Origin: Spongilla lacustris
Lineage: Eukaryota > Porifera > Demospongiae > Spongillida > Spongillidae
Length of the DNA: 64,000 bases
Assembly: GCA_949361645.1 (NCBI GenBank)
Contig: OX442423.1
Location: 7,053,967-7,117,966 of the forward strand
Direction of reading: 5' to 3'
The notes beneath the pieces are model-generated. The model did not search any database. It was not told the origin of the DNA and saw nothing but the letters and a program-made list of their open reading frames with translations. Position numbers and translations under genes: made by a program. This document shows positions 24,301-34,955 of the stretch, piece after piece. The stretch's first letter is position 1. Every line of letters starts with the position of its first letter.

Positions 24301-27216
24301 TCAGCGAGTCCATTTCTATTAAATGCAACACTTAAACATCACATTGAGAAATACAGAAAGGAGGATCCATCATTTGTTGACACCTTCACAAGATCCCTGT
24401 ATGTGGATGACATAACATATGGAGCAAATGATGATGTTGAAGCATACAAGCTGTACAGCAAGTCTAAATACAGGCTAGCTACAGGAGGATTTAATTTGAG
24501 GAAGTTCGTTTCCAGTTCAGCTGCATTACAGGCGAGAATCGATCATGAAGAACAACAGTTTTGTAGTCAAAGTACAGTGAAATCATTGATAATGGAGGAA
24601 GACCAGTCTTATACTAAGGCAATTCTTGGAGACACTTCAACGCATTCACTGACTTATAAGGTGCTTGGAATTCCGTGGGAACCTGCTAGCGACAATCTTC
24701 TAGTGGACATTAGCCATGTCTCAAGGTTGGCAAAGGAAGTGCATCCCACAAAGAGGAATGTAGTCAGTGTCGCAGCTGGAATCTACGACCCATTAGGGAT
24801 TATTTCACCTACCACAGTGCAGCTCAAAATGTTTGCTCAAAAGCTATGTAAAGCAAAGATAGGCTGGGATGATGCACTTACTGGAGTCTTGTTGTCAAGT
24901 TGGGAATCATTGGTTAATAATTTGCAGCAAGTAAAAGCACTTCAGATTCCTCGGTTCTATCTTTCTGGGGTTGACAGGTCGTCAATACAGTATGGCCTAC
25001 ATGGGTTTTCCGATGCATCTGTTGGTGCATATGCTGCAGTGGTCTACTTGAAAATCCGAACACCTCAACAAACTGTCGTGCGTTTCATAGCATCAAAGAC
25101 TAGGGTTGCCCCTGTTCATAGTGAAACCATACCAAGACTTGAACTTCTTGCAGCACTTCTCTTGGCCAGATTGATATCAACAATTTCCAAGGCTCTGAGC
25201 CCTGAAATGTTTCTAGAGCCACCCACATGCTATACTGATTCACAAGTGGCACTCTGTTGGATCAAGGGTCAGAAGCATGAATGGAAGCAGTTTGTCCAGA
25301 ATCGTGTCATCAGTATTCGGGAACTTGTACCAACAGAATTGTGGAGGTACTGTCCAGGGACCACTAACCCAGCGGACATCCCTTCCAGAGGCATGAGTTT
25401 AGCGGAACTAATGAAGACACCATTGTGGTTAAATGGTCCAGCTTGGCTTGTGGAGGGTTTGGAAAATGGTGTCCTGGAAACTACCATGTCACAGGAATGT
25501 CTGGTGGAAATGAAAAACACAACAGCCAGTGAAGATGAAACAACCACACTCATCCTGTTTGTTCCCAAGTTGGATATGGTATTCCACTTCGAAAACTACA
25601 GCAGCTTAACTCGGCTATTACGGGTCACAGCATACGTCTGGAAGTTCGTAGAAGTATTGAAGGCAAAGGTGAAGAAAAGTGGTGATGTGAGCATACACTT
25701 ATCTACTGAAGACATTGTCAGGGCAGAGCTGTATTGGGCGAAATTGTCCCAAGATGTGCTGAAACAAGATCCAAAGTTTAGTACATGGAAATTGCAATTT
25801 GGATTGTATATGGATAGTGTGGGATTGTGGAGATGTGGTGGTAGATTGAGTAATTCTGATCTGGCTGAATCTGCAAGGCATCCAGCATTATTGCATCACA
25901 ATCATCACTTTACAACCCTTGTGTTAAGGGACTGTCACAAGAGAATAATGCATGGAGGTGTCAAAGAAACTCTTACTGAATTTAGATCACACTACTGGAT
26001 TATCAAGGGAAGAGCAGTTGTGAAAAGGTTGCTGCATAGTTGCACCGTGTGTAGAAGGTTTAGTGGGAAGATGTATTGTGCTCCACCAGTACCACCATTG
26101 CCGGAGTTTCGTGTGCAAGAATCAGTTCCATTTTCCACCTCAGGAGTGGACTTTGCTGGACCTCTATATCTGAAAGGTGTTGAAACAAAGGTATGGATAG
26201 CACTCTTCTCATGTTGTGTTACCCGAGCAGTGCACTTGGAGTTGGTGCCCGACATGACGACAGATTCCTTTATACGTTGTCTGAGGCGGTTCATTGCAAG
26301 GAGAGGTGTTCCCAAGAAAATGATCTCTGACAATGGAAAGACCTTCAAAGCAGCAAGCAAGGTTATTTCAGCAGTTTTGCAGGACCCAGGAGTGAAATGT
26401 TGGGTTGCGGGTATGCATGTCACATGGTCATTTAACTTGGAGAAAGCTCCTTGGTGGGGGGGATTCTTTGAAAGGATGGTAAGATCAATGAAGGCCTGTC
26501 TGAAGAAGGTTATTGGCAAAATGAAGCTCTCCTATGATGAGTTGTCAACGGTTCTCACAGAAGTAGAAGCAACATTGAATTCAAGGCCTCTTACATATGT
26601 CTCATTGGAGGATCTGGATGAACCCCTGACTCCATCTCATTTACTTTTAGGGCACAGATTAAAGAACCTTCCAGACCATTCGATTTGTCATGATGATCCT
26701 GAGTATGTACCACAAAGTTCAGCACCTGTACTCTCTAAGAGGATGAAGCACCTCAGCCAAGTATTGGACCACTTCTGGAAAAGGTGGAGAAGAGAGTATT
26801 TGGCTGAATTGAGGGATGCTCACCGATTTCAAACACGGTCGAGTGGGACACATCACATAAGCGTTGGAGATGTGGTGTTAATTCACGATGATGATCACCC
26901 CAGAACATTTTGGAAGCTTGGCAAAGTGGAAGAATTAATTTCGGGGAATGATGATGCTATTCGAGGAGCATTAGTTCGTATTCGTGCAGGGAACAGCCAC
27001 GCCTTTGTGAAGCGTCCAGTTCAGCGGCTTTATCCTGTTGAAGTCAGTGACATCAAAGACACAGATACAACTGAAGGAACAGAACACCATCAATTGCCTG
27101 TTTCTAACCAAGCCACAGCTGAGCAAGAGGCAAGGATCCGTCCTCAGAGAGCAGCAGCAATGCAGGCAAAGCAGAAGTTAGAATCATGGGCTAGAGATCT
27201 GAACAATTCCATTTAG
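21385..27216 (+). CDS. BEL/Pao gag-pol polyprotein (1943 aa), intact
   Basis: Residue map from the sequence: coiled N-terminus 1-100; four 12-residue repeats RPSSPGVRQPEN at 105-152; DUF1759 gag region about 230-405; three zinc knuckles at 441-453, 472-485 and 491-503; aspartic protease DTGS 583-586; RT with LRIVYDASAR 881-890 and YVDD 1006-1009; RNase H D1210, E1253, D1285; integrase HHCC (H1518, H1523, C1553, C1556) and catalytic D1589, D1649, E1696; DUF5641-type C-terminal domain 1785-1887. All catalytic residues are present and there is no stop or frameshift. Start chosen at the first ATG, 36 nt after the 5' LTR. The protein would form particles, mature by its own protease, reverse-transcribe and integrate the element. 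Confidence 0.97.
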   Translation: MEEQLSRKRRVRAGHRASVSRIISQVYENMEGSDDPERKLSKARQQDNALKEKLQVLRTLDSEILELTVADDDVVEEIQKADEYAERLQLALIDLERVLKESKSRPSSPGVRQPENRPLSPGVRQPENRPSSPGVRQPENRPSSPGGRQSESRQSGMFGQEQVIANGSEQTSRSAIRGTSTRSEFKAEPWAEVAGYSQVNREMIASPTNLSIEACESQSNYGHNTRPRIKLPKLTLRKFNGEITNWITFWDSYESTIHLNPELSAVDKFNYLTSLVEKTAAETIAGLSVTSLNYEEAVALLKKRFGNPQQIVNKHMDQLLNLEPVTSYNIKSLRGLCDQVESNVRSLKSLGVSSSSYGCLLSSIMMSKLPQDLRLVVSRKIKDDKWNLEEVMEVIEHEIDARERAGVSAGITLPSSGAPKKASKELHTAAALLSSELSTACVYCGQSHSANSCRIVTSVDTRRQMLMKAGRCFLCLKKFHKSRDCRSGAKCSTCQGRHHSSVCNKDPSIPCQVATPTPLSVSGRENGTRGVQGGIDGGSRNTRPSVVSMFVDGRTSVLLQTARTVMHHPQVPSRSVPVRMILDTGSQRSYLALSVKEALSLDSQRTENMLIKTFGATVECRRSCDVVRVAVRTKNKSLLELQFLTVPLICEPLSGQPISYAVERYPHLSNLELADPVHHSSDNMEINVLIGSDQYWQVVTGNILRGVSGPTAIETRFGWVLSGPAEGTVNDSTTINLVQSSHVLHLNVSSNQCNDTNLDSVLKRFWDLESLGIVSDEPSVYEKLMEGIIFNNTRYEVRLPWKDEHTILPDNYELSETRLRGLLRRLKQDPQVLKEYDTVIREQINNGIVEIVEEPWNSEIGRTHYIPHHPIIRRDKSTTKLRIVYDASARSGGPFLNDCLYTGPNFGQSILEILLRFRIHSTALIGDIEKAFLMVSVAAQDRDVLRFLWIQDITKDLPRVVILRFTRVMFGVSASPFLLNATLKHHIEKYRKEDPSFVDTFTRSLYVDDITYGANDDVEAYKLYSKSKYRLATGGFNLRKFVSSSAALQARIDHEEQQFCSQSTVKSLIMEEDQSYTKAILGDTSTHSLTYKVLGIPWEPASDNLLVDISHVSRLAKEVHPTKRNVVSVAAGIYDPLGIISPTTVQLKMFAQKLCKAKIGWDDALTGVLLSSWESLVNNLQQVKALQIPRFYLSGVDRSSIQYGLHGFSDASVGAYAAVVYLKIRTPQQTVVRFIASKTRVAPVHSETIPRLELLAALLLARLISTISKALSPEMFLEPPTCYTDSQVALCWIKGQKHEWKQFVQNRVISIRELVPTELWRYCPGTTNPADIPSRGMSLAELMKTPLWLNGPAWLVEGLENGVLETTMSQECLVEMKNTTASEDETTTLILFVPKLDMVFHFENYSSLTRLLRVTAYVWKFVEVLKAKVKKSGDVSIHLSTEDIVRAELYWAKLSQDVLKQDPKFSTWKLQFGLYMDSVGLWRCGGRLSNSDLAESARHPALLHHNHHFTTLVLRDCHKRIMHGGVKETLTEFRSHYWIIKGRAVVKRLLHSCTVCRRFSGKMYCAPPVPPLPEFRVQESVPFSTSGVDFAGPLYLKGVETKVWIALFSCCVTRAVHLELVPDMTTDSFIRCLRRFIARRGVPKKMISDNGKTFKAASKVISAVLQDPGVKCWVAGMHVTWSFNLEKAPWWGGFFERMVRSMKACLKKVIGKMKLSYDELSTVLTEVEATLNSRPLTYVSLEDLDEPLTPSHLLLGHRLKNLPDHSICHDDPEYVPQSSAPVLSKRMKHLSQVLDHFWKRWRREYLAELRDAHRFQTRSSGTHHISVGDVVLIHDDDHPRTFWKLGKVEELISGNDDAIRGALVRIRAGNSHAFVKRPVQRLYPVEVSDIKDTDTTEGTEHHQLPVSNQATAEQEARIRPQRAAAMQAKQKLESWARDLNNSI

Positions 27217-27240
27217 ACACAGTTGACTACTACCTAGTCA

Positions 27241-27250
27241 ACGGGGGGAG
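27241..27250 (+). promoter_or_regulatory. polypurine tract
   Basis: ACGGGGGGAG immediately before the 3' LTR; the expected plus-strand priming site. Confidence 0.85.
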
Positions 27251-27405
27251 TGTACGGAACATTGATGACGTTAAGTAATTTTGCTCACGTGATCTGTTAT
27301 TGTATTTGATTATTAATTATACATTGTGGGAAAGGAATCGTGAGGCACGCGCGCTCTCGTAGAACGTCGCTCTGAGGGACCGGCAGATTTGTTTGATTTC
27401 GTACA
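27251..27405 (+). repeat. 3' LTR of BEL/Pao element
   Basis: Identical to the 5' LTR and followed by the second TAAAC target copy. Confidence 0.97.
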
Positions 27406-27661
27406 TAAACTTCTAGTGGTGTACATGTCAGTCTCGCCGAGCCAGACCCAATTATTGAAAAATAGGGTCTGTATATCATCTATTCGAGTTGTGGAAATTG
27501 GTTCAATCGGCTCAATTAGTTACGAGGAATGTAAATTCATCAGCGCATTGTCTCGTTCCCAGACTCACTTGATTATACGAGACTAGGCGAGGCGGAGCAG
27601 CAGTGGCCCTGGCCTGGGGGACTGTTTCGAAAGTATTACAGTACCCTATGGTAGTGTTCCA

Positions 27662-27731
27662 GTAGGTCTCGCGGTGCCAGACCCAATTTTAAAAGGTTTG
27701 GAATGCGATGGTGTGGTCTGGCCGAGACTAC
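27662..27731. mobile_element. 70-bp MITE with Academ-like ends
   Basis: Begins GTAGGTCTCGCGGTGCCAGA and ends with the inverse of GTAGTCTCGGCCAGACCACA. The ends resemble the 50758-54084 transposon terminus (TAGTCTCGTACCCAGACCC). Similar half-sites (CAGTCTCGCCGAGCCAGACC at 27430, TACGAGACTAGG near 27577) cluster just upstream. Confidence 0.5.
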
Positions 27732-27739
27732 AACCCTCT

Positions 27740-28788
27740 GCAGTGCTGCTCGCCATGAATGAGGGCGTAATTCCTCCCTTAATTACATTCCTATAATATA
27801 GAACCAATGAGCCAGTTTCGATGCAATTAATATATACGTGACGTATGGTAGAATACATTATATAGTGGACCACTACTACTGTATACATCCATTTACTGAT
27901 TTAGACAAGCACAAAAGTAAGAGGCAGCAAAAGTACCAGCATTTCTGCGAAACTAGTACATGTATATGCCTGGCCAGGCCGTAGACCCTTTAAAAATAAT
28001 AATAATTAAAAAAATAAAATAAAAAATTGCGGTTTTCTTGTATTGAGTCATTGACGGTATAACTTGACGTGAAGTATAACTACAGCTTTTTTTTGTTAAT
28101 CATAGCATGCGCATAAAAAATGAATTAAATTGAATTGACTTCTCGTTCTTTTGCTGTTCATTGCTCGATTCTACGTGTGTGCCTCCGCAAAGAAAGTGTG
28201 CTTAGGCTAGTTTGTGCATTTTGATGTATTACAAAAGCCCTGCATGGACTAGGAGTATAGATTGTGCTACCCCAACTCATATCGCCAGCAATCGGATGCC
28301 AGTTCCTATGAGCTCTAAGATGTTGCGGGTCTGTTGCAATCCCAGAAACCGCACACAACTATGGATGTGCACTGGTACTTGCTCAACAGCTTAGCATATG
28401 CATGTACCTGTTACTGGAGATTGTGAAAGTTCTATACAAATTAGTGTGCCAGCTTCTACATAGATGCATGGTCGTATATACACATTTAATCTTTTTAAAG
28501 CCATCCATTTAAAAAGGCTCTTGATATGTCAGACTCTGTCAAGCTTACCGTTGGCAGCATAGTTTGATCAGGAAGTGGATTGGTCAGAGGATCGCTGTCC
28601 AAGTGGGAAGGAAGTGAACGTGACACAATGTCTCTTTGTCTAAACAACTGCTGAAGTTTTTACTCCAGACATGATGTTTACATAGTTCTGATCTTTTCAT
28701 GCAAAGGGTCCATTGGGTCATGTACTTTGCCCCATTAATCTGATTGACAAAGTTGCTCTATATGTAAACTTTCTGACCACTACCTTAC
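27740..28788. other. no supported gene
   Basis: AT-rich with an (AAT/AAAAT)n patch near 27995-28027. Short open frames only. Confidence 0.4.
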
Positions 28789-29330
28789 ATGTGCTTGATG
28801 AATCCTTATCTTTCTTACATCTGGCAAAAGTTTCATATACATGTACACTGTTCGTTCATTGCTGCTATGGCTCATCATCGATGTGCTCTTTTTTTGAAAG
28901 GTTTTCACACTAGTGATGTTTCAATACTATACGGCGGCTATTCACTACCTATGTTATACCACTTCTGGAATCAAATACTCAGGTATGGAATCCATGGCTT
29001 CAACAGAACATCAAGAAAGTCCAACATTTCTTTACTGCAGCTGTCTGCAATAGAGCCAAGCTTTCATACATGCATGGATTATGTCACTCGGCTAAGCAAC
29101 CTAAACCTTCAATCTCTTGAATATCGCAGAGTATTAGTTATGTGCTACAAGATAGTGTTTAAACTTGTGTATGTCGACATATCAGACTTCTTTTGTACAA
29201 ACTCTCATCTTCATTTTACCTGAGGAAAAGGAAACCTCTATAAATTTAAATCCAGGTCAATACCACACCATAATTTTCGTCCAAACTTATTTTTTCTGAA
29301 CATGTCACCTGAGTTGGCTGGTCACCTCTG
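28789..29330 (+). pseudogene. LINE reverse transcriptase C-terminal remnant
   Basis: The frame 28789-29223 includes DYVTRLSNLNLQSLEYRRVL and MCYKIVFKLVYVDISDFF, the typical tail of non-LTR RT proteins (RLxLxSLExRR...YKI). After a stop at 29223 the expected basic tail continues (GNLYKFKSRSIPHHNFRPNL). Only the extreme 3' part is present, as expected for a 5'-truncated insertion. Catalytic motifs are absent. Confidence 0.65.
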
Positions 29331-29339
29331 AATACTGGC

Positions 29340-30720
29340 CACATAACTAAAGTCATGAGTATGTGGCTGCTGTACAAACAAGGCAGCCAGCCACCTGTCT
29401 ACAATGGGTCATTTATTTTTGGTCCAAAGGTGACTGCCTTAGACAGGTTCTCTTGCAATTAGCTCTGTTGTAAAGCTGTCAGCAAAGTACATGTAATGAG
29501 ACCCTGTAATGAGACCCTGTCAAAGGTCAAACTTTACCTTGTATAGAAGGGAGATATCCCATGGGTGCTATGGATGACCTAAGATGTATAATTTGGAAGC
29601 TTCAAAAGCTTTCAGATTCATGTATGATGTACTGTTTATTAATACAAACAGTATACATGTAAAGAGGCTTTAGCTTCACTCCCCAACACACCATACACTT
29701 CAGCCATTTAGGGAATGCAGATCCCTATCCCATCTTGGAACATTGCCCATTGTGGTTGGTGTGGTTCTGTTCTTCACCACATCCTTGCAGAATGTCCTGA
29801 TGTCAATCATGGGAAGGGAAGGGAGTAAGGAAACAAACAATTACGATATTATGCAATTATGAAATAATATTACAGACCTGCACCTAGATAAATAATGTAG
29901 GTCTGTAGTATTTATAAATTCATGATATTTTGTTTCCTTACATTGTACTCAATTGGTTCCTTACAAAATCCTACATCACAAATTTTATTTTAACTTTGGT
30001 GCTTACAAATTGTGTGTCTAGCTCTTATCAGAGTATGTTTTTATCTGACTCGAGTTACCGTCTTTGAATGCATATTCAAAATCCATACCATTTTGAACAG
30101 TGGTGCAATGCGGAGATTTCACTAAAAGAAAATTTTATTACCATGTTTTTGTGCTGCATATCATTAGTTAGTCTAGGTGGTAGGTAATTTAATGTTATGT
30201 GTATCTGTATTTGATTTTAAAAAATTAAAAAATACTTAATTATAGTATACAAAAATGATACTGGCTGGGCTGGGGGCATAGTCTGCTTTGTAGCAAGCCT
30301 TTTGACCATGGGGAACCTAGACCAGGATCACTTTTGTAGCATTTCTTGTCACAAACCTTTTTATTTTTCCTGTGCTTACCGGCATAAAACGGTTCACTCT
30401 CAGTCTCATCAGGATGACTCGTTGGCACAACTAACGTTTAACTTCTTAGCATGAATTTTCTTTTCTCTCTGTGATCGACATTTTCAGACATGTCAACTTA
30501 TATGCTCATTTATTAGATGTTTTATCCATGAGTTTACGTGAGATTAGTTATATATTCAGGTGAGATATACCGTGCCAGAGAGCGCTATTTCATTAAAGAA
30601 TAACGTATACAACAACACACACACACACACAATGAAGTTGAAAAGGCTCCACCTCCTTTGCATGTCACGTGACATACGGCTCCACCTTTGTATGTCACAT
30701 GACATATGGCTCCACCTCCT
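29340..30720. other. no supported gene
   Basis: AT-rich intergenic sequence. A 30-bp duplicated motif (TGAGACCCTGTAA) lies near 29495-29520, and a (CA)n run at about 30616-30632. Confidence 0.4.
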
Positions 30721-30726
30721 TTATAG

Positions 30727-31380
30727 TTTGAAGATCAGTGTAGTGAATACTCGGAGCACAGCAGCCTGCGTTCCAGTGGTTCTTACATCTACGAGGACTT
30801 CATGGCCACCAATGGGTCAGACGTCAAGGTCTATGCCGTGGGTCTGGACTATGCCCATGCTGAGGCCAGGAAGTCCCCTGTGAGTGGGTGGAAAGTGCGG
30901 TCACATTCTACTGCACTTCTTTGCCAAGGGGACTTGCATGTATTATAGTATGGTATGTCCCCTCTCCAGGCCCTGGATGGCCGAGTGGAGAGGGATGACT
31001 TGGGCAAGGAGAAGAGATTCCCTGTCCTTCTGACAGCTGCAGAGAAGCTGATAGCAAGGAAGGTGGTCCATGCATTCAAGGTGAGCTGAGAAGGTTGAGA
31101 GGGTGGTGAGAAGGGAGGGTGGAGAGAGTGGAGGGTAGGAGGATGAAAGGTGGAGGTTGTGGTGTGTGATGGTTGTCAGCTGTGCTGTGAGGTATGTTGG
31201 TGTAATGGGGTTTGTATTATGTGTGATGGTGTGTTGTGATTGTTGCGATGTGTGGTGGTGTGTTATGATGATATCGTATTTTCTTCACTGCAGCAAACTG
31301 TGCATTTGATCTGCTGAGGGCCAATAGAAAGAGCTATGTGTGTGAACTCTCAAACGTACTGATGACTGCCCAGATCCTGC
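30727..31380 (+). pseudogene. PPIP5K: PPIP5K (diphosphoinositol pentakisphosphate kinase) fragment, unprocessed
   Basis: Exon 30727-30879 (acceptor TTTATAG, donor GTGAGT) encodes [20 protein letters not shown] and [12 protein letters not shown]. Exon 30970-31080 (acceptor CTCTCCAG, donor GTGAGC) encodes [20 protein letters not shown] and ARKVVHAFK. Exon 3 starts at 31294 with QTV, then FDLLRAN.KSYVCE in a shifted frame. These match the ATP-grasp kinase domain of PPIP5K/VIP1 enzymes, which make inositol pyrophosphates in the cytosol. The first two exons are phase-correct (153 and 111 nt). In the third, nucleotides are missing after QTV, and the conserved VNGFSFVKNS part is replaced by VCELSNVLMTAQILL and a stop. 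Retained introns point to a duplicated gene piece, not a retrocopy. A full gene elsewhere is expected. Confidence 0.8.
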
Positions 31381-31389
31381 TGTGAGTGC

Positions 31390-32440
31390 TAAGGTGGTCT
31401 GTGTGAGGGGAGGGTGTGTGTGGTCAGATCTTACTGTGAGTGTTAAGTAGAACTGTTAAGGAGAGGTTTTAATTAAACTCTAACCTGCAATGAGTAATTA
31501 CACGCAAGTAACGTATGTATGGTACTATATGGTACTATGGATTTCAATTGTTCGAGCAGGTCATATGTAATGTGGCAGGCTGTGATGTACATGGTAAGAG
31601 GTTCTAAGCCCATTTTTTTTTTCTTTCTCCCCCCCCCCCCCCCCCCCCCCCCCCCCTTTATTTCTCACGTCCTTGGCAACTCACAATCGTATTGGTTAGC
31701 GTACATTTCAAGTGAAGCTGCTGGGCTTAGGTTAGGTTTAGGTCTAAACCTAACCCAATGCATGATATAGTCATCACATGCTTACCTTGTAACTGAACAC
31801 TTCCTTCATTCACAATTGGTAGACTACTTCAGTTTGAGTGCCAACTGGTACTAAAAAAAAATAGTGGTTTAGGATAGCTAAGGTATTCATTTACTGTGGC
31901 ATGTATGCACCCACAGTCTTAGGGCATCACAATGCACGTGTACCAATAAATGATACTGTCACATGCTTACCTTGTAATTCAACACTTCCTTCAATTGGTG
32001 CTTTGGTTTGTGTGGCAACTGAAACGACAAGCTTCATAGTCAAGTTCAATATAGCAAGGTGAGTACGTACGTTCATTAGTTGTAGCATCTTGCATGCAGA
32101 GCTATGACTTCAGCAAGTGAGCTCAAACTCTGAGAGCGCGAACGCTTATGGCGCCGGCCCACCAAGTGTAATCTTCGAGGCATATTGCATGGGCTGTGTG
32201 AATTATGACAGCGCAAACTTTGCAAGTGAGAAGTAGAATCTCAGCAACCATACATCGTGTTAACATACTGTATAGTCGAGAGTCGAGCAAAGTGTCCGAC
32301 CTGATTTATGCCTTTTCGTATATCTATCGAGCTAGCTAGACCTACGTACATGTCGTTCAGAACGTTGTTAACCCTGCCATTTTCACGATAGGGGGACTTT
32401 CCTTGTTCCGAGGCAAATGTACATAAAGAAAGATTTCATT
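31390..32440. other. no supported gene; poly-C tract and a 45-bp direct repeat
   Basis: C28 run at 31629-31656. CACATGCTTACCTTGTAA...CACTTCCTTCA occurs at 31773 and again at 31959. One copy of the locus-specific motif TTCCGAGGCAAATGTACATA lies at about 32406. Confidence 0.5.
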
Positions 32441-32449
32441 GAGTCAAGT

Positions 32450-34948
32450 TAGGTACTTGGATATTTTTTTCAAATTGATATTTTTGCAACAATTCGCATG
32501 GTTCTAAAAAGAGTAAAAAATGTGCATTCCAACGGTATATTACTTATCATATCATCTTTTTTCATTCGGTCAATACGGCAGCATAAAGCGATACTTTTGA
32601 ATGTATGGAATTGAATGACCGCGCAAAAAAAAACTGTGCCGGTTTAACTTATATTCGCTACATTGATCTTACCAAATATGCTACTGCAGCCAAATATATA
32701 AGGAGCAACTGCCACACATACCTGCATATAAAAATCCTTTTTAGAAGGTACTACAGCCGATATTATGCATAAAATCATGCCAAATATGCAGGCTGCTCAT
32801 GGTAGCGATATAGAAACATATAGCCAAATGTATATATATCATGTTCTCGGAAACAAAATTTTACCATTCAATGAAAAAGGCATTTCACATGTCAGGAAAA
32901 TCAACAAAAATAATATTTCCAGTAATACAGCTGTAATATGCATATTTTTTCATCTTCCCCTTCTTCCTCGATGTCTTCCTGTGTCCAGTAACAGTTGGTG
33001 GCTTTGGGAACTTTACCAGTACTTTTCACTGAAATAATGTGTCTATGATGCAGAATATTTTGTTTTTGCTCAGCAAGTCGGTTAAGGTATTTTTGAAATG
33101 GTTAAGTATTGTTGACCTTACATATAAAAATGAATTCTGCAACTGAATACAGAAATCATATGAGTCAAGCTATATCACTGATGTGAAACATAGTCTTCTG
33201 TTTGACCAGAGGCTATAGCACCTAATTGCAGTACATACGAAGTTACTGGCACAGTGTGCACACTGATATGGAGGTCATTGATGTCCCATGCATCAACTGT
33301 TGTTGAGTCCCATGAAAGAGTGAGATTTTTATTTGCATTCATTACTTCACTTACCTGAATATCACTGATGATCCCTAATTTACACATTGATATACTGTAC
33401 TACTATGAGGAAGACTATCAATAGTTGTACCCACCAATTCAAAAAGTATTGCGCTAATCACATTACACACATGTGTTATGGGTGCTCCATATTGGAGGCA
33501 ATAGTAAATAGCCTTGCAGCAAGCAGTGCTATATGTCTTGCTATCATTTCTGGTCATGATGATATTTGAGCCTGATAATCGATGTAGCAATTCTTCATTA
33601 CTTACATGTAATTCTATGTTTTGAACCAAATCAGTGATTTTGTTTTGCAAATCTCCTCTGTGTTATCTTACATCCCTTGTGTACAGACAGCAACTTTTTA
33701 TATTTACAATAAACTGCTGGTATGTGCCACTTATGAATTTCTTAATTTAGCTGTTTTATTAATTTTAAGTTTAATCAGTTCTTAACATAAGGTGGATTGC
33801 ACATTACATTTATCCAGCTCTGTATTCAAAACTGGTAGAGGAACAGCTACATTTTCAGCTGTGTCAACAGACACTATAAACTGCTCATTGAGAAACACCT
33901 GTACTTCAGCCCAGCACCTTGTAAAATTTTGACATTATGACGTATTGCCCACCGCAACACATCAGGTGTAGTGTTGAGACTGCTTCCAGCAGAGTGCTCA
34001 ATAATTATATGATACTTCTTGTATTTTCTAAACGTTGGGATGCTATGTTAGTGTGGATGTAAAAACACCAAGCCCCTTTCGTATCATGGGTGCTTACAGT
34101 TAGTTACGCTCATTAAATGTAATTCTTAAAATGGTAAAAAAAAATTCTTTTCAAATCATCAGCAACAGTCTTCATTACCCATGCAAGTACACGCAGAAGT
34201 GTTGAATAAAAATATAGAATTTCATAAACATAGTATTAAAAATACGAATAATAAGCTCACATTGCATGTTGCTATGACAAATTTTGATTAAATTGGTTTG
34301 ATTGATAAGTGCACTGCGCTAAATCAGAATCTCGAGATATGCAAGGCGCTTTTACTACATAAGCAGCAGAGTCTGATAATAATCTAGCTAAAGAACCCAC
34401 GGCAACGATAAGGTGCGTTTTATATAGAACACCTCTTTAACACTCTCAACCTACGTAAAAAAAAGTGAAAAACATATCTTTGTAACATTAAGGCAAATAA
34501 GTATGACGACCCACTGTCATAAAAGCTATTAGCTTTCACGATAATCGCGTACCTTAAACCATATGAAGCCGTTCGTGGAGGCTTCGAGACAACACCCTGC
34601 GCATCGTCTGATTGCCCTCATACTTAAATGAGTAATGCAACTAGGTGTCCTTAATGCCTTCATATGTATTTCATGGAACCCATTCAATGCACAAAATTCT
34701 ATAACCAGCAAACCATACCCTTTTTTGACACGCCCACAACTTACTACTGCGAATCATTTCACCGTATACAACGAATAGCTAATGCTAAAAGAAGCCATGG
34801 GCTACCTTTATAGAATATAGCAAGCACAACAGAACTCGAAACCAGCACAAGCAATCGATCGCCACAAATTAATCCTCTCCGGCAGTCCACGGCACAATTT
34901 TTGGGAGACAATTTTTTACGGTAGTTACGTGATTTATCCAAGTACCTA
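32450..34948 (-). mobile_element. 7-bp-TSD DNA transposon, internally deleted copy
   Basis: 2499 bp. Left end TAGGTACTTGGATA and right end its exact inverse (34935-34948). The flanks are GTCAAGT at 32443-32449 and again at 34949-34955. The host sequence rejoined without one copy (GAGTCAAGTCTATCCTCTGTACC) aligns with the uninterrupted paralogue near 44708-44735 (GCGTCGAGTCCATCATCTGC), so the ends are certain. Inside are broken pieces of the same protein as 45682-48535, with the central third missing. Confidence 0.88.
32945..34000 (-). pseudogene. broken candidate transposase of the TAGGTACTT family
   Basis: Minus-strand pieces in the order of the 45.7-48.5 kb protein. VFLNEQFIVSVDT (about 33880) matches its N-terminal FLNQKFTVPL; ACCKAIYYCLQYGAPITHVC (33375-33650) matches SCRKAIYYCLEYHVPVTCIC; LTLSWDSTTVDAWDINDLHI (33175-33387) matches ITLSWDSTTINGEHINEVHI; QNILHHRHIISVK and GKVPKATNCYW (about 32985-33080) match its C-terminus. 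About 500 residues between TEDYVSH and QNIL are absent, and frames shift between pieces. Non-functional. Confidence 0.75.
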
Positions 34949-34955
34949 GTCAAGT

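Larger units (their letters stand above)
21194..27405 (+). mobile_element. complete BEL/Pao LTR retrotransposon
   Basis: 6212 bp. Identical 155-bp LTRs (TG...CA) bound an internal region with primer-binding site, one uninterrupted gag-pol frame and a polypurine tract. The element is flanked by the perfect 5-bp target duplication TAAAC (21189-21193 and 27406-27410). Domain order gag-protease-RT-RNase H-integrase with DUF1759 and DUF5641-type ends is the BEL/Pao order. LTR identity and the intact frame indicate a very recent insertion. Confidence 0.97.
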
